From assembly GCA_001465015.1 (NCBI GenBank), contig LNEO01000337.1:1-60785 (forward strand): a DNA stretch of 60,785 nucleotides, given 5' to 3'. This document shows positions 29,187-37,856 of this stretch, piece after piece. Within the stretch, counting starts at the first letter, position 1. Each line of letters opens with the position of its first letter. A program made the position numbers and the translations under genes. This stretch comes from Deltaproteobacteria bacterium Ga0077539. GTDB taxonomy: Bacteria; Myxococcota_A; Polyangia; Polyangiales; Ga0077539. Below the pieces are notes generated by a model, which did no database searches, was not told where the DNA came from, and worked only from the letters and a program-made list of their open reading frames with translations.

Positions 29187-31571
29187 TCAGCGCCCGAGCT
29201 GCGAACCGAAGCCAGCGCCCATCCCGTACGTCCTGTTCGGCGAGAGCACAACGCCGCGGGTCGGCGCGGGCGCCCCGCGCCAGAAAAGATACACCCGCCC
29301 CTCGAAGTCCGTGGCTTCGCTGGGCGCACCGACCGCGAAGCCATCCTGCCCCATCGGTCCGATCGGCCCGAGGTACCGAATCGACTGACCGAAAGAGCTG
29401 ATGTTCATCGTCCCAGAATTGACCGTCGCCATGATGTTCGGCGAGCCGCCGTTGTATCGCACCAGCTTGATCTGGCCGCGTCCCATCGATGCAGACGGCG
29501 CATCGCTCTCTCCGATGGCCAGCTCGTCGCCAGGGACTCCGTCCTGGTCGCCCACGAATTCGAGCGACTCGCCGAAGCCCGAGAACGGCCCGCTCATCGT
29601 CGCGCTGTACAGCCGCGCGCCGAGCGTCGCACCTCCTGCGTACACGACGACGCCAGAGGTCATCGACTCGCCGTTGTTCGAGCCGATCGCGATGTCCGCC
29701 CGTCCGTCGCCGTTGAAATCGCCGTTGCACGCGAGCCCGACGCCAAAGTCCGAGCCGATGGCTCCGACGGTGTCGTCGATCTCGTAGGCCGGCGTCGTCG
29801 ACAGCCCTGCGGCGCCCCCGAGGTACACGCTGACGTAGCTCGTCGAAAACTCGTTGTGCGCCGCGGTCACGAGATCCAGAAAGCCGTCGCCGTTGACGTC
29901 ACAGTTGGCCACCACGTTGTTCGCCTTGGGATCGCGCGCGGTGCGCACCGAGAGCGGCGAGACGCGCACCCCCATCGTCGCGAAGCCCATCGCGCTCCCA
30001 TAGTGAACGTTGAGCGCGCTGAACATCGGCAGCTCGTCGCCCAAAACGATGTCGGGAAATCCGTCGCGATCGAAATCCGAGTGCGCGAGAACGCTGCCGT
30101 AGCGGTTCGACCCGGAGGGCCCGCTCAAGAGCGGCTGCCGCGTCGTGGTCACCCATGCAGGCGTCGCCAACGAGCGATTGTACGAGTATCGATAGAGCGC
30201 TCCCGCGCTGCTAGCGCCATTGTTGTCCGTCACCAGAACGTCCGTCGTCCCATCGCCATCGGCGTCGCCCACCATCAAGAGGTCCGCGCCGTACTCCGAC
30301 GTCCCCATCGTCCCGATCATCGTCGCGGGCTCGAGCGCGAGCATGTTCGCGTTGGGCATGGCAGCGACAGACCGCGACGAAACATACTGAGGAAAGTTGA
30401 TCGTTCCATCGCGACCAGGCATCGCGAACACGTCGCCGCGTCCGTCGTCATCGAAGTCTGGCGCCGCTCCCACGTGCGAGGTCGTCGTCGCCCCAGCCAT
30501 CGTCGCCGCGATGGTCATGCGCCTCCACACGATCGGTCCCCGACGCTCGAGCGTCGGCGAGTTGAAGGCGAGCCGAAGCGACCAGCTCCAGTTGCCCGGC
30601 GCCACCGTCACTCCCGCGGGAAAAGCAAACGTTCGCAGCGACGGCATCGCGCCGCAACCCGCAAAGGACGCGTCGAGCACAAACCTGGGCGCGCTCGAGC
30701 AAGCTCCGGTGACGTCGAGGCTCGGGCACAGTACCAGCTCGAGCGCGTTGGCGCCGTCGCAGCCGGTCGTCGCAGGCACATTGGCCACGAGCGTCGGTTG
30801 TCCTCCCGAAAACCGCGCCGCAGACTGCGGAAACGCCGGCGTGATCTGCGGCAACATGGGTCCCGTCATCGGCCGAACGTCGGCCCCTGTATCGACGCCC
30901 GTATCGACGCCCGTATCGACCCCGCTGTCTGTGCGCGCGTCGATCCCGCTGTCGATCCCCGTGTCCGTCTGCACGTCCGACGTCGCGTCGAGGCTGACGA
31001 TCTGCTGGACGTCGAGCGCCGTGGGCGGACCTGCGTCCTGCTCGTAGAGGCTCAGCTGCGAGCGCTCGACCAGGACGCACGGGTCCGCGCCGATCGCGCC
31101 GCAGGTGTACTCCACGCCCTCGCGCGTGCTCCGCTCGGCGCACAGCCGACGGACGTTCTCGTTCGAGCACTGATAGGGAAGAAACAGCTCGAGCTGGCGC
31201 CACTCGTTGGCGACGAAGCGCGCCTTCGCCTTCACTTGAAATGGTGTGCCGTTGCCCGTCGTCGGCGCGACGCTCACCGTCACCTCCGCCGTCACGCTCT
31301 GGTCGCCGGGGTCCTTCGTCAGCGCGAGGGACCCGGGCAGCGGCAGCGTACCCACTCCTCCCACCATGAACTCGCGGTCTTCGTAGAACGGCGTCGGCGT
31401 CGCGCCGCCCTGCCCCAGCGCCGTCACCCGAAGCGAGCCGATCGCGCTCCGAGGCATGTCCGTCGCGATCCACAGCACGATCGCCGTCTTCTTCTTCGGC
31501 CCGCAGCTCGCCGCTCCGAGCGAGCAAAGCAGCGTCCCGAGCACACGAGCGCGAGTTGTGAGCTTCATCAT
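29187..31571 (-). CDS. FG-GAP repeat lipoprotein (cassette copy B)
   Basis: The 794-aa protein has a type II signal peptide (LLCSLGAASC). A beta-rich N-terminal domain with paired Cys (REGVEYTCGAIGADPC) follows, then an Asp/Gly/Val linker (TDTGIDSGIDARTDSGVDTG, encoded by 12-bp repeats near 30888-30925). The C-terminal 450 residues contain at least six FG-GAP/VCBS calcium-binding repeats such as DFDDDGRGDVFAMPG, DADGDGTTDVLV, DFDRDGFPDIVLG, DVNGDGFLDLV and DFNGDGRADIAIG. These form a beta-propeller as in integrin alpha chains, here probably displayed on the cell surface or in the periplasm. It follows a TPR/PEGA gene by 13 nt and is a paralogue of the 34440-36824 product, which has the same length. 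Confidence 0.9.
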   Translation of the reverse strand: MMKLTTRARVLGTLLCSLGAASCGPKKKTAIVLWIATDMPRSAIGSLRVTALGQGGATPTPFYEDREFMVGGVGTLPLPGSLALTKDPGDQSVTAEVTVSVAPTTGNGTPFQVKAKARFVANEWRQLELFLPYQCSNENVRRLCAERSTREGVEYTCGAIGADPCVLVERSQLSLYEQDAGPPTALDVQQIVSLDATSDVQTDTGIDSGIDARTDSGVDTGVDTGVDTGADVRPMTGPMLPQITPAFPQSAARFSGGQPTLVANVPATTGCDGANALELVLCPSLDVTGACSSAPRFVLDASFAGCGAMPSLRTFAFPAGVTVAPGNWSWSLRLAFNSPTLERRGPIVWRRMTIAATMAGATTTSHVGAAPDFDDDGRGDVFAMPGRDGTINFPQYVSSRSVAAMPNANMLALEPATMIGTMGTSEYGADLLMVGDADGDGTTDVLVTDNNGASSAGALYRYSYNRSLATPAWVTTTRQPLLSGPSGSNRYGSVLAHSDFDRDGFPDIVLGDELPMFSALNVHYGSAMGFATMGVRVSPLSVRTARDPKANNVVANCDVNGDGFLDLVTAAHNEFSTSYVSVYLGGAAGLSTTPAYEIDDTVGAIGSDFGVGLACNGDFNGDGRADIAIGSNNGESMTSGVVVYAGGATLGARLYSATMSGPFSGFGESLEFVGDQDGVPGDELAIGESDAPSASMGRGQIKLVRYNGGSPNIMATVNSGTMNISSFGQSIRYLGPIGPMGQDGFAVGAPSEATDFEGRVYLFWRGAPAPTRGVVLSPNRTYGMGAGFGSQLGR

Positions 31572-31584
31572 GGCGACACCGCTC

Positions 31585-32592
31585 CTACCTGGTTGTGCCC
31601 ATACAATCCCAACAGTTGCGCGGGTTGGGCCCCTCGAAGGGCCGCAGTGAATCCGCGACGAACCACGAGGTGAGCCCGATCGCCGTCGCCGCGCCCACGC
31701 CGATGATCGGCCCCAGCCAAGGCCACGGGTTGCTGCGCGGCCGTTGCAGCGCAGCGTCCACGCGCACGAGCCCTGTTCCTCCGACGCGCACCGTGCGCTC
31801 GAGCGGGAGGTAGCCCTCCGCCGTGATCACGACGCGGTGCATGCCGAGCCGCGCAGGCCGCTCGACGACGCCGGTGCCCGCGTAGCGCCCGTCGATCTCG
31901 ACGCGCGCAGACAGCACCGACGGCTCGATCCGAAGACGCCCCGCGTCGTCGATCACAGCCAGCGTCACCTCCGCCGTCGCCGAAGACCCTGGGGTCAACA
32001 CTCGCTCTTCGCGGTGCGGTCGATAGCCGTCGAGCGTCACTTCGATCACGCGACGCCCAGGATCGAGGACGAACACGTCCCCTTCTCGCGTCGGACGCCG
32101 ACCATCGACCAGCACTGCCGCGGTCGCGGGTGTCGTGCGAACGCCCAATCGAACGAGCGTCGTCCGAAGCCGCGCGCTCTCTTCGCGCGCGTTGGTCAAC
32201 ATGTCCGCCTCGGGGTTGGGACCCGGGGTTTGCAAGAAGCGCTCGAGAGCCGCGATCGCGTCCTGGTTGCGCCCCAACCCTCGCAACGCAAACGCGAGGT
32301 TGAACTGCACCGCCGGCACCGGGTTGCGTCGATAGGACTCTTCGAAGGCGCTCAGGGCCTCAGCGAAGCGCGAGTCTTCGAGGGCCTCGACGCCGCGCTC
32401 GAACGCCACGCGCGCCGCGGCGACCTCCGGCGACACTTGCGGCGCAGCGACCGGGCTCTGCTGCGGCGTCTGCGGCGTCGTCGGTGGATTCGTGCTCGGA
32501 CGCTCCTGCGCGAACGCAGGAGCAGCCACGGACACGAGGCAGAAGATGGTGGTCGAAGCGAGGGCTCTCACGGGCGGCGATTGTGCGCCCAC
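31585..32592 (-). CDS. TPR/PEGA-domain membrane protein (cassette copy B)
   Basis: The 335-aa protein has a Sec signal peptide ending SVAAPAFA. A Pro/Gln-rich spacer and TPR helices follow (FAEALSAFEESYRRNPVPAV, FNLAFALRGLGRNQDAIAAL). Two PEGA-type beta domains come next (AAVLVDGRRPTREGD to LDGYRPH, and ARVEIDGRYAGTG to ITAEGYLPL). One C-terminal membrane helix (WLGPIIGVGAATAIGLTSWF) and a short cytoplasmic tail end the protein. The bulk is thus periplasmic. The gene lies between the kinase (6 nt) and FG-GAP lipoprotein (13 nt) genes on the same strand, which suggests one operon and one complex. It is a paralogue of the 36821-37792 product. Confidence 0.9.
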   Translation of the reverse strand: MGAQSPPVRALASTTIFCLVSVAAPAFAQERPSTNPPTTPQTPQQSPVAAPQVSPEVAAARVAFERGVEALEDSRFAEALSAFEESYRRNPVPAVQFNLAFALRGLGRNQDAIAALERFLQTPGPNPEADMLTNAREESARLRTTLVRLGVRTTPATAAVLVDGRRPTREGDVFVLDPGRRVIEVTLDGYRPHREERVLTPGSSATAEVTLAVIDDAGRLRIEPSVLSARVEIDGRYAGTGVVERPARLGMHRVVITAEGYLPLERTVRVGGTGLVRVDAALQRPRSNPWPWLGPIIGVGAATAIGLTSWFVADSLRPFEGPNPRNCWDCMGTTR

Positions 32593-32598
32593 TTCGCG

Positions 32599-34293
32599 CT
32601 ACTGGGGATAGCGAGTTGTGAAGCGAATGCGTCGAGACTGTGTTCCCCCGGTGTTTTCACCATTACCCGCGCTTGCTCCGCTCGGAGCAGCGGCCGGTGA
32701 CTCGCCGGTCGGATTGGCCGGCGCCGCGGGACGCTCGACCGCCGCGGGTCGCGGCGGATCCGCGGTGGCCACCACGGGCGTCGTCGCCGTTTGCGCTGGT
32801 TGCACTGCAGGAACAGTCGGCGCGGTCGGCGCGGTCGGCGCGGTCGGCGCGGTCGCTACGGTCGTTGTCGGCGCAGTCGTTGTCGGCGCGACCTGGGCCG
32901 TGCCCGTCGAGGTCGCCGTCGTCGCTCGCGTTCCGCGCCCGTTGCGCCCGGCGCGCGGAGCTTCGGCGAGCGTCGGAGCGACCGTCGGAGCGTTTTGAAT
33001 TTGCGCACCAGTATTCTGCGCTGGCGCGGCGACGGTCCCCGTCGTCGGCGACGGAGAAGCAACATTGCCTGCGATCGTGGGCGTCGACGGAGGCTGCGCC
33101 GCCGCTCGCACCGACGCACTCGCCGCAGCGTTGGCCTGCGCAGAAGCCTGCGCCACAGAAGCCCCTGACGCCACGCTCGCTCGCCACGCGACGACGCCGC
33201 CGAGCCCCACGAGCCCCGCGAGCACCGCGCCCACCAGCGGAGCGCGGCTCGAGCGCTTCTCGACCGGCGCGACCAGCCCGGGCTCGAGAGAAACCGCCGC
33301 GAGCGAGTCGGCGGGAACCATGGGCGAGCCCTGCTTCTCGGTCTTGGCCGCAGGGCGAATCGGCGCCGGCGTGAGCGGAATCACGTTGGTGACGCGCCCT
33401 CCGCTCTCGAGCACCGCCTCGTCGAGCGCCATCCGCATCGCGGACGCCGTCGCGAAGCGGTGATCGCGGTCCATCATCAGCGACTGCTTGATCACCTCGC
33501 TCACCGCCAACGGAATGCTCGGGTCGACCGCGTGCGCGTCGGGCGCGGGGTTGGTGATGATGTTGATGATCAGCATGTTGTAGTTCTCCCCGTTGAAGGG
33601 GCGCTGACCGCTCATCATCTCGAACGCCATTACGCCGGCGCTCCACAGGTCCGCGCGGTGATCGATGTTAGAATCACCACGGATTTGCTCGGGAGACATG
33701 TAGTACGGCGTCCCGAGCGCCGTCCCCGTCTGCGTCTTGGCGAGGCCCTCTTGCTGCGCCGAGGTGACCTTCGAGATCCCGAAGTCGATGATCTTCGGCA
33801 CCATCGTGCCGTCCGGCGCGCGGTGCAAAAACACGTTGTCCGGCTTGATGTCTCGGTGAACGATCCCGAGCTCGTGCGCGTACGCCAACGCGTCGAGCAC
33901 CGAGTCCAAGATCACCACCGAGTCCGCGACGCCGACACGCCCGTCGCGATCGAGCCGCTCGGCGAGGCTCTCGCCTGAGAGAAGCTCCTGCACGATGAAG
34001 AGCGTGCCGCCCTCGTCGTCCATCGCCAGATCGTGCACGCGCACGATGTTGGGGTGATCGAGCGCGTTGGCCGCGCGCCCCTCGCGGATGAATCGCTCGG
34101 CCATCTGCCGGTTGCGAGCCACCTCGGGCTTCATCAGCTTGAGCGCGACGCAGCGCTTGAGGAGCATGTCCTCGGCCTCGTACACAGCTCCCATCCCGCC
34201 CGCGCCGAGCAGCCGGATGAGCTTGAATTTACGTGCGACGACCTGCCCGATCAGGGCTTCGTGGGACGCTCGCTCGCTCGCATCATCGCTCAT
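32599..34293 (-). CDS. Transmembrane Ser/Thr protein kinase (cassette copy B)
   Basis: The 564-aa PknB-type kinase has a full catalytic core: glycine loop GAGGMGAVY (30-38), Lys52, HRDIKPDN (146-153), DFG (170-172), and the activation segment TQTGTALGTPYYMSPEQ. One transmembrane helix (VGAVLAGLVGLGGVVAW, about 350-370) is followed by an external low-complexity tail rich in Ala, Thr and Pro. Part of that tail comes from four 9-bp repeats (32821-32856; ATAPTAPTAP). The external part has no PASTA domain, so it may sense through the neighbouring TPR/PEGA and FG-GAP proteins. It is the first gene of its cassette. Confidence 0.96.
   Translation of the reverse strand: MSDDASERASHEALIGQVVARKFKLIRLLGAGGMGAVYEAEDMLLKRCVALKLMKPEVARNRQMAERFIREGRAANALDHPNIVRVHDLAMDDEGGTLFIVQELLSGESLAERLDRDGRVGVADSVVILDSVLDALAYAHELGIVHRDIKPDNVFLHRAPDGTMVPKIIDFGISKVTSAQQEGLAKTQTGTALGTPYYMSPEQIRGDSNIDHRADLWSAGVMAFEMMSGQRPFNGENYNMLIINIITNPAPDAHAVDPSIPLAVSEVIKQSLMMDRDHRFATASAMRMALDEAVLESGGRVTNVIPLTPAPIRPAAKTEKQGSPMVPADSLAAVSLEPGLVAPVEKRSSRAPLVGAVLAGLVGLGGVVAWRASVASGASVAQASAQANAAASASVRAAAQPPSTPTIAGNVASPSPTTGTVAAPAQNTGAQIQNAPTVAPTLAEAPRAGRNGRGTRATTATSTGTAQVAPTTTAPTTTVATAPTAPTAPTAPTVPAVQPAQTATTPVVATADPPRPAAVERPAAPANPTGESPAAAPSGASAGNGENTGGTQSRRIRFTTRYPQ
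32821..32856. repeat. Four 9-bp tandem repeats in kinase tail
   Basis: The unit CGCGGTCGG is repeated four times (last copy one base different) inside the kinase gene and encodes Pro-Thr-Ala triplets in the external tail. Such slippage-prone repeats vary in number between strains. Confidence 0.8.
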
Positions 34294-34439
34294 GGCAACC
34301 TGGCAGGACTTCGGGGCCGTCGGACCGTTCGGACGAAGACAACAGTAGTCGACTGGGCCTTGGGGGACAACTCGCCGACTCCGAACCGGTCATTTCGCAG
34401 GTCCCGACGGGCGCGTCGATGTCACGACCTGTCTCTCGC

Positions 34440-36824
34440 TCACTGCGCGAGCGTCTCTCCGAACCCGCTGTTGACCATCGACGGTCCTGTGATTCGCCGC
34501 GCGAAGTTGATCCCCACGGCGTCGGGTCGATAGATCCAAACGGCGCCGATCGACCCATCGCTGTCCGGGCCTCCGACGGCGATCTCGTCGAGTCCGTCCG
34601 AGTCGAGGTCGGCGAGCACTTGCAACGACTGTCCGAACCTCGCGCCCACGGTCGCCATCGCCATGGCGGGATTGATGACCTGCACCGCCGAGCTCGAGGG
34701 ATTTTGATAGAACTTCACGAATCCGGTGCTCGCCGTGACGAGCTCCGACTCGCCGACGACCAACGTGTCACCGACGCTGCCGAAGAGCGGACCCGTGAAG
34801 CGCACCGCCGAGCCGAGCCGATCATTGACGGTCATCGCCGCGGTCTGCCAGAACGGGGTCGTGATGGGGGTCATCGCGCCGACGAGCGAGGCCCCTCCGC
34901 GAAACACCTCGATCGTGTTGGGCGTGGCTCGACGCTCGGCGCTCACGACCAGATCTGCGACGCCGTCGCCGTCGAAGTCCCCGTCGCACGCGAGCACCGA
35001 TCCAAACGTATCGGGCGCAGAGCCCGTCGAACGGATCGTCCGCGGATTGTCGAAGTCGAGCCCCAGTCCGGGCCTTCCGAAATAGACGTAGACGGCGTGC
35101 TCTCCGGGCGCGCCGATCGCAGCGTCCGCGATGCCATCGCCGCTGAGGTCGCAGCTGGCCGCGATGCCCGCGCCGAAGCGCCCCATGGCGACTGCTCCGG
35201 CGCGACGAACCGGCGCTCCCCGCGGAGTGAATCCCAACGGACCTCCACGGAAGACATACACCGCTCCCCGCGAGCTATCCTCTTGCGCTGCGCCCACCAG
35301 CACGTCGATGTAGCCGTCGTCGTCGAAGTCGCCCGCAGCGAGCGCAGAGCCGAAGTCACCGCCAGCCGCGGCAGGACCAGCCAGCGCGTCCGAAGTGTTG
35401 AACCGCAGCGAAAAGATGCCGGTCATGTCGGGCGCTGATCGAAAGCGATGCACCCAGCCGACGCCCGCAGACGCCCCTGGATCTGCCACGAGCAGATCGA
35501 AGTCCGCGTCTCCTTCAGCGTCGCCGAGAAACAGCATCGAGCTGGCGAACGCCGCACCGCTTTCAACAGGAACGGACCTGCTGCCGATGAGCGTCCCCGC
35601 CGCGACACGAGGAAACGCCACAGGCGACCCAACGGAAGCGTTGCGACCATAGAGGTAGTAGGCGCGATCGGGCGCGGGCATCCCTCCCGCGCGCACGACG
35701 AGGTCACCACGGCCGTCGGCGTCGAGGTCGACCCGCGCTCCGAGCGGCCCGGCGGAGGTCACCGCCGTGCGTCGCACGAAGAACGGCCGCCACGGGGAGG
35801 AGTTGCCGATCATCGTTCCGCTGCGCAAATACTGGGCTCGCCAGTGGTACCGCCCAGGCCCTGGCAACGTGATCGTCGGCGTGATCGTGAGCGTCTGCCC
35901 GCAACCCGTAACCGTCGCCTCAGCCATCGTCGCACCGATGACGAAGGTCGGTCCGCAATCCTCGCCGGTGCTCGGGGGGCGGCTGCAGAACTGCAACCGC
36001 ACGGCGTCCGCGCCGGTGCAGTCAGCTCCAACACGCACACGAAATCGAGTCGGCCGACCGCTGAACTGCGCGCCAACCATGGGCATCGCCGTGCTCGGGT
36101 GACCGATGACTCCCGCGTCCGAACCCGTGTCCACGCCGCTGTCCACGCCAGCGTCCACGCCGCTGTCCACGCCAGCGTCCACGCCGCTGTCCACGCCGCT
36201 GTCCGTCTCCACTTCGGTCGCAGCGTCTCTGCGGCGAACGTCCACTGGCGGCGCGCTCGAGTCCGGCTCCCACGGCGCGGCGGTCTGCTCGCGAAGTCGA
36301 ATACATGGGTCGTCGCCCTCACCGGCGCAGGTGTACTCGACGCCCTCTTCGACCGATCGACGGAGGCACCGATCGCGAATCGACGGGTCTCCGCACAGGC
36401 TCGGGACGAACATGTCGACGACCGCCGTGCGATTGCGCGCGAATCGCACGCGAGCCTTCACGTCGAACGCCGCCGCCGGCGCCCCCCGCGGCGCCACGTT
36501 GAGCACGATGTCCACAGGGACGTTCTCTCGGTACTCGCGCGGCGCGACGACGATCGACCCTGGAAATCTCCTGACGATCTCACCACCAGGCGCGGTCAGC
36601 TGGTACTCCGGGGCGCGCCCCGCGTCCAAGCCGATCCCGCCGTTGGCGACGCCCACCCACGCCACCGTCGCGCGCACTCGCTCGACTTGCCCCTCGTCGA
36701 AGTCGCTTCGAACGCGCACGTACAGCTGCGTGGGAGGCTTCGTGCAGCCCACCAACGCCGCTCCGAGCAGGCAGAGCACGCTCTTCGTTGTCGCTCGCGT
36801 TCGTCGGGTCGATGTCGTCTTCAT
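34440..36824 (-). CDS. FG-GAP repeat lipoprotein (cassette copy A)
   Basis: The 794-aa protein has a type II signal peptide (LCLLGAALVGC). A beta-rich N-terminal domain with a paired-Cys segment (EEGVEYTCAGEGDDPC) nearly matches copy B. A linker of repeated DSGVDAGV follows, then FG-GAP repeats (DLDADGRGDLVV, DAEGDADFDLLVA, DFDDDGYIDVLVG, DLSGDGIADAAIG, DFDGDGVADLVV, DLDSDGLDEIAVG). Acidic loops of this pattern bind calcium and the set should fold as a beta-propeller. The ATG at 36824 overlaps the stop of the TPR/PEGA gene (ATGA), so the two products are made in step. Surface display and ligand or carbohydrate recognition are inferred. Confidence 0.9.
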   Translation of the reverse strand: MKTTSTRRTRATTKSVLCLLGAALVGCTKPPTQLYVRVRSDFDEGQVERVRATVAWVGVANGGIGLDAGRAPEYQLTAPGGEIVRRFPGSIVVAPREYRENVPVDIVLNVAPRGAPAAAFDVKARVRFARNRTAVVDMFVPSLCGDPSIRDRCLRRSVEEGVEYTCAGEGDDPCIRLREQTAAPWEPDSSAPPVDVRRRDAATEVETDSGVDSGVDAGVDSGVDAGVDSGVDTGSDAGVIGHPSTAMPMVGAQFSGRPTRFRVRVGADCTGADAVRLQFCSRPPSTGEDCGPTFVIGATMAEATVTGCGQTLTITPTITLPGPGRYHWRAQYLRSGTMIGNSSPWRPFFVRRTAVTSAGPLGARVDLDADGRGDLVVRAGGMPAPDRAYYLYGRNASVGSPVAFPRVAAGTLIGSRSVPVESGAAFASSMLFLGDAEGDADFDLLVADPGASAGVGWVHRFRSAPDMTGIFSLRFNTSDALAGPAAAGGDFGSALAAGDFDDDGYIDVLVGAAQEDSSRGAVYVFRGGPLGFTPRGAPVRRAGAVAMGRFGAGIAASCDLSGDGIADAAIGAPGEHAVYVYFGRPGLGLDFDNPRTIRSTGSAPDTFGSVLACDGDFDGDGVADLVVSAERRATPNTIEVFRGGASLVGAMTPITTPFWQTAAMTVNDRLGSAVRFTGPLFGSVGDTLVVGESELVTASTGFVKFYQNPSSSAVQVINPAMAMATVGARFGQSLQVLADLDSDGLDEIAVGGPDSDGSIGAVWIYRPDAVGINFARRITGPSMVNSGFGETLAQ
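36129..36200. repeat. Six 12-bp tandem repeats encoding the DSGV/DAGV linker
   Basis: Units of GTCCACGCCGCT or GTCCACGCCAGC alternate six times inside the FG-GAP lipoprotein gene of copy A. Each encodes four linker residues between the N-terminal domain and the beta-propeller. Copy B has a shorter related linker. Confidence 0.85.
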
Positions 36825-37792
36825 CGCAGAGGAGGCCCCCATGCGTCGGCAGGAAGCGTCGGCGGCCCCTCGGAGCTGAGCGCGTCGACGAGCAGGTACG
36901 TCACGACCGTCACCACGGCGGCCGAGCTCACGCCGATCACTGGCCCGAGCCACGGCCACGGACTCGGCCTCGGTCTCTGCAGAGCGGGGTCCACGCGCAA
37001 CAGCCCCGTCGCGTCGACGGTCACCCGTCGCTCGAAGCGCAGGTATCCGTCCGCTTCGATCACCACGCGGTGCGAGCCCGGCGACACCAGTCGATCGACG
37101 ACGCCGAGGCCGACGAACGCGCCGTCGATCGACACCCTCGCGTTGGCGACTCCCGGCTCGATCCGCAAGCGCGCGGCCTGGTCGAGGACCGCGAGCGTCA
37201 CCGCCAGGTTCACTCGCGCGCTCGGCGCCAGCGAGATCTCCCTGCGCTCGCTGCGGTAGCCGCTCAGTGAGATCTCGAGCACCCTGCGGCCTGGGTCGAT
37301 CTCGATTTCGCCGTCTCGAACCTGCGGGACGCGACCGTCGACGCGCACCGACGCTCGCTCGGGATCGACGCTCAAGCGAACGCGCGCGACCGCCGCGCGC
37401 AGCGACGCGAGCTCGGTCCTCGCGGCCTCGACGCGGTCGGCCGGCGTGTTCTCGGGGTTGCCCAGAAATCGCTCGATCGCCGAAATCGCGTCGATCGTCC
37501 GGCCGAGACCGCGATACGCGTACGCGAGGTTGAACAGCGCGACCGGCACCGGGTTGGCGCGGTACGACTCTTCGAAGAGCCTCGCGGCCTCTGCGAAGCG
37601 CGAGGCGCCGAGCTCGCCGACGCCGCGCAGAAACAACGCTCGCCCGCTGGCCTCGTCGCGCGACGCGGTCAGCGCCACGCGCGCCGCGCCTCCGTCGCTG
37701 CCCGCGTCCGCCGAGCCTGCCGAGCTCTGCGCCGACGCCACGCCCGGGATCGTCAGCGTCGCCACCAGCAAGCAACCACGAAGCACCTTCAC
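36821..37792 (-). CDS. TPR/PEGA-domain membrane protein (cassette copy A)
   Basis: The 323-aa protein has a signal peptide (LLVATLTIPGVASAQ) and TPR helices (FAEAARLFEESYRANPVPVA, FNLAYAYRGLGRTIDAISAI). Two PEGA-like domains follow (ASVRVDGRVPQVRDG to LSGYRSE, and ARVSIDGAFVGLG to IEADGYLRF). The C-terminal membrane helix is preceded by PSPWPWLGPVIGVSS, nearly the same as copy B. No ATG is suitably placed; GTG at 37792 puts the signal peptide at the N-terminus. The kinase gene ends 64 nt upstream, and the stop overlaps the FG-GAP start. Confidence 0.88.
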   Translation of the reverse strand: MKVLRGCLLVATLTIPGVASAQSSAGSADAGSDGGAARVALTASRDEASGRALFLRGVGELGASRFAEAARLFEESYRANPVPVALFNLAYAYRGLGRTIDAISAIERFLGNPENTPADRVEAARTELASLRAAVARVRLSVDPERASVRVDGRVPQVRDGEIEIDPGRRVLEISLSGYRSERREISLAPSARVNLAVTLAVLDQAARLRIEPGVANARVSIDGAFVGLGVVDRLVSPGSHRVVIEADGYLRFERRVTVDATGLLRVDPALQRPRPSPWPWLGPVIGVSSAAVVTVVTYLLVDALSSEGPPTLPADAWGPPLR

Positions 37793-37856
37793 AACACCGC
37801 GCAGTGTACTCGAAGCCCTGCCGCCGCCCACTGTATCGCTGAGCGACACGGACGCT

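Noticed and set aside
29187..36824. FG-GAP proteins as phage or toxin genes
   Set aside because: There are no phage genes, and the lipoprotein signals plus adjacent kinase and PEGA genes fit envelope proteins better.
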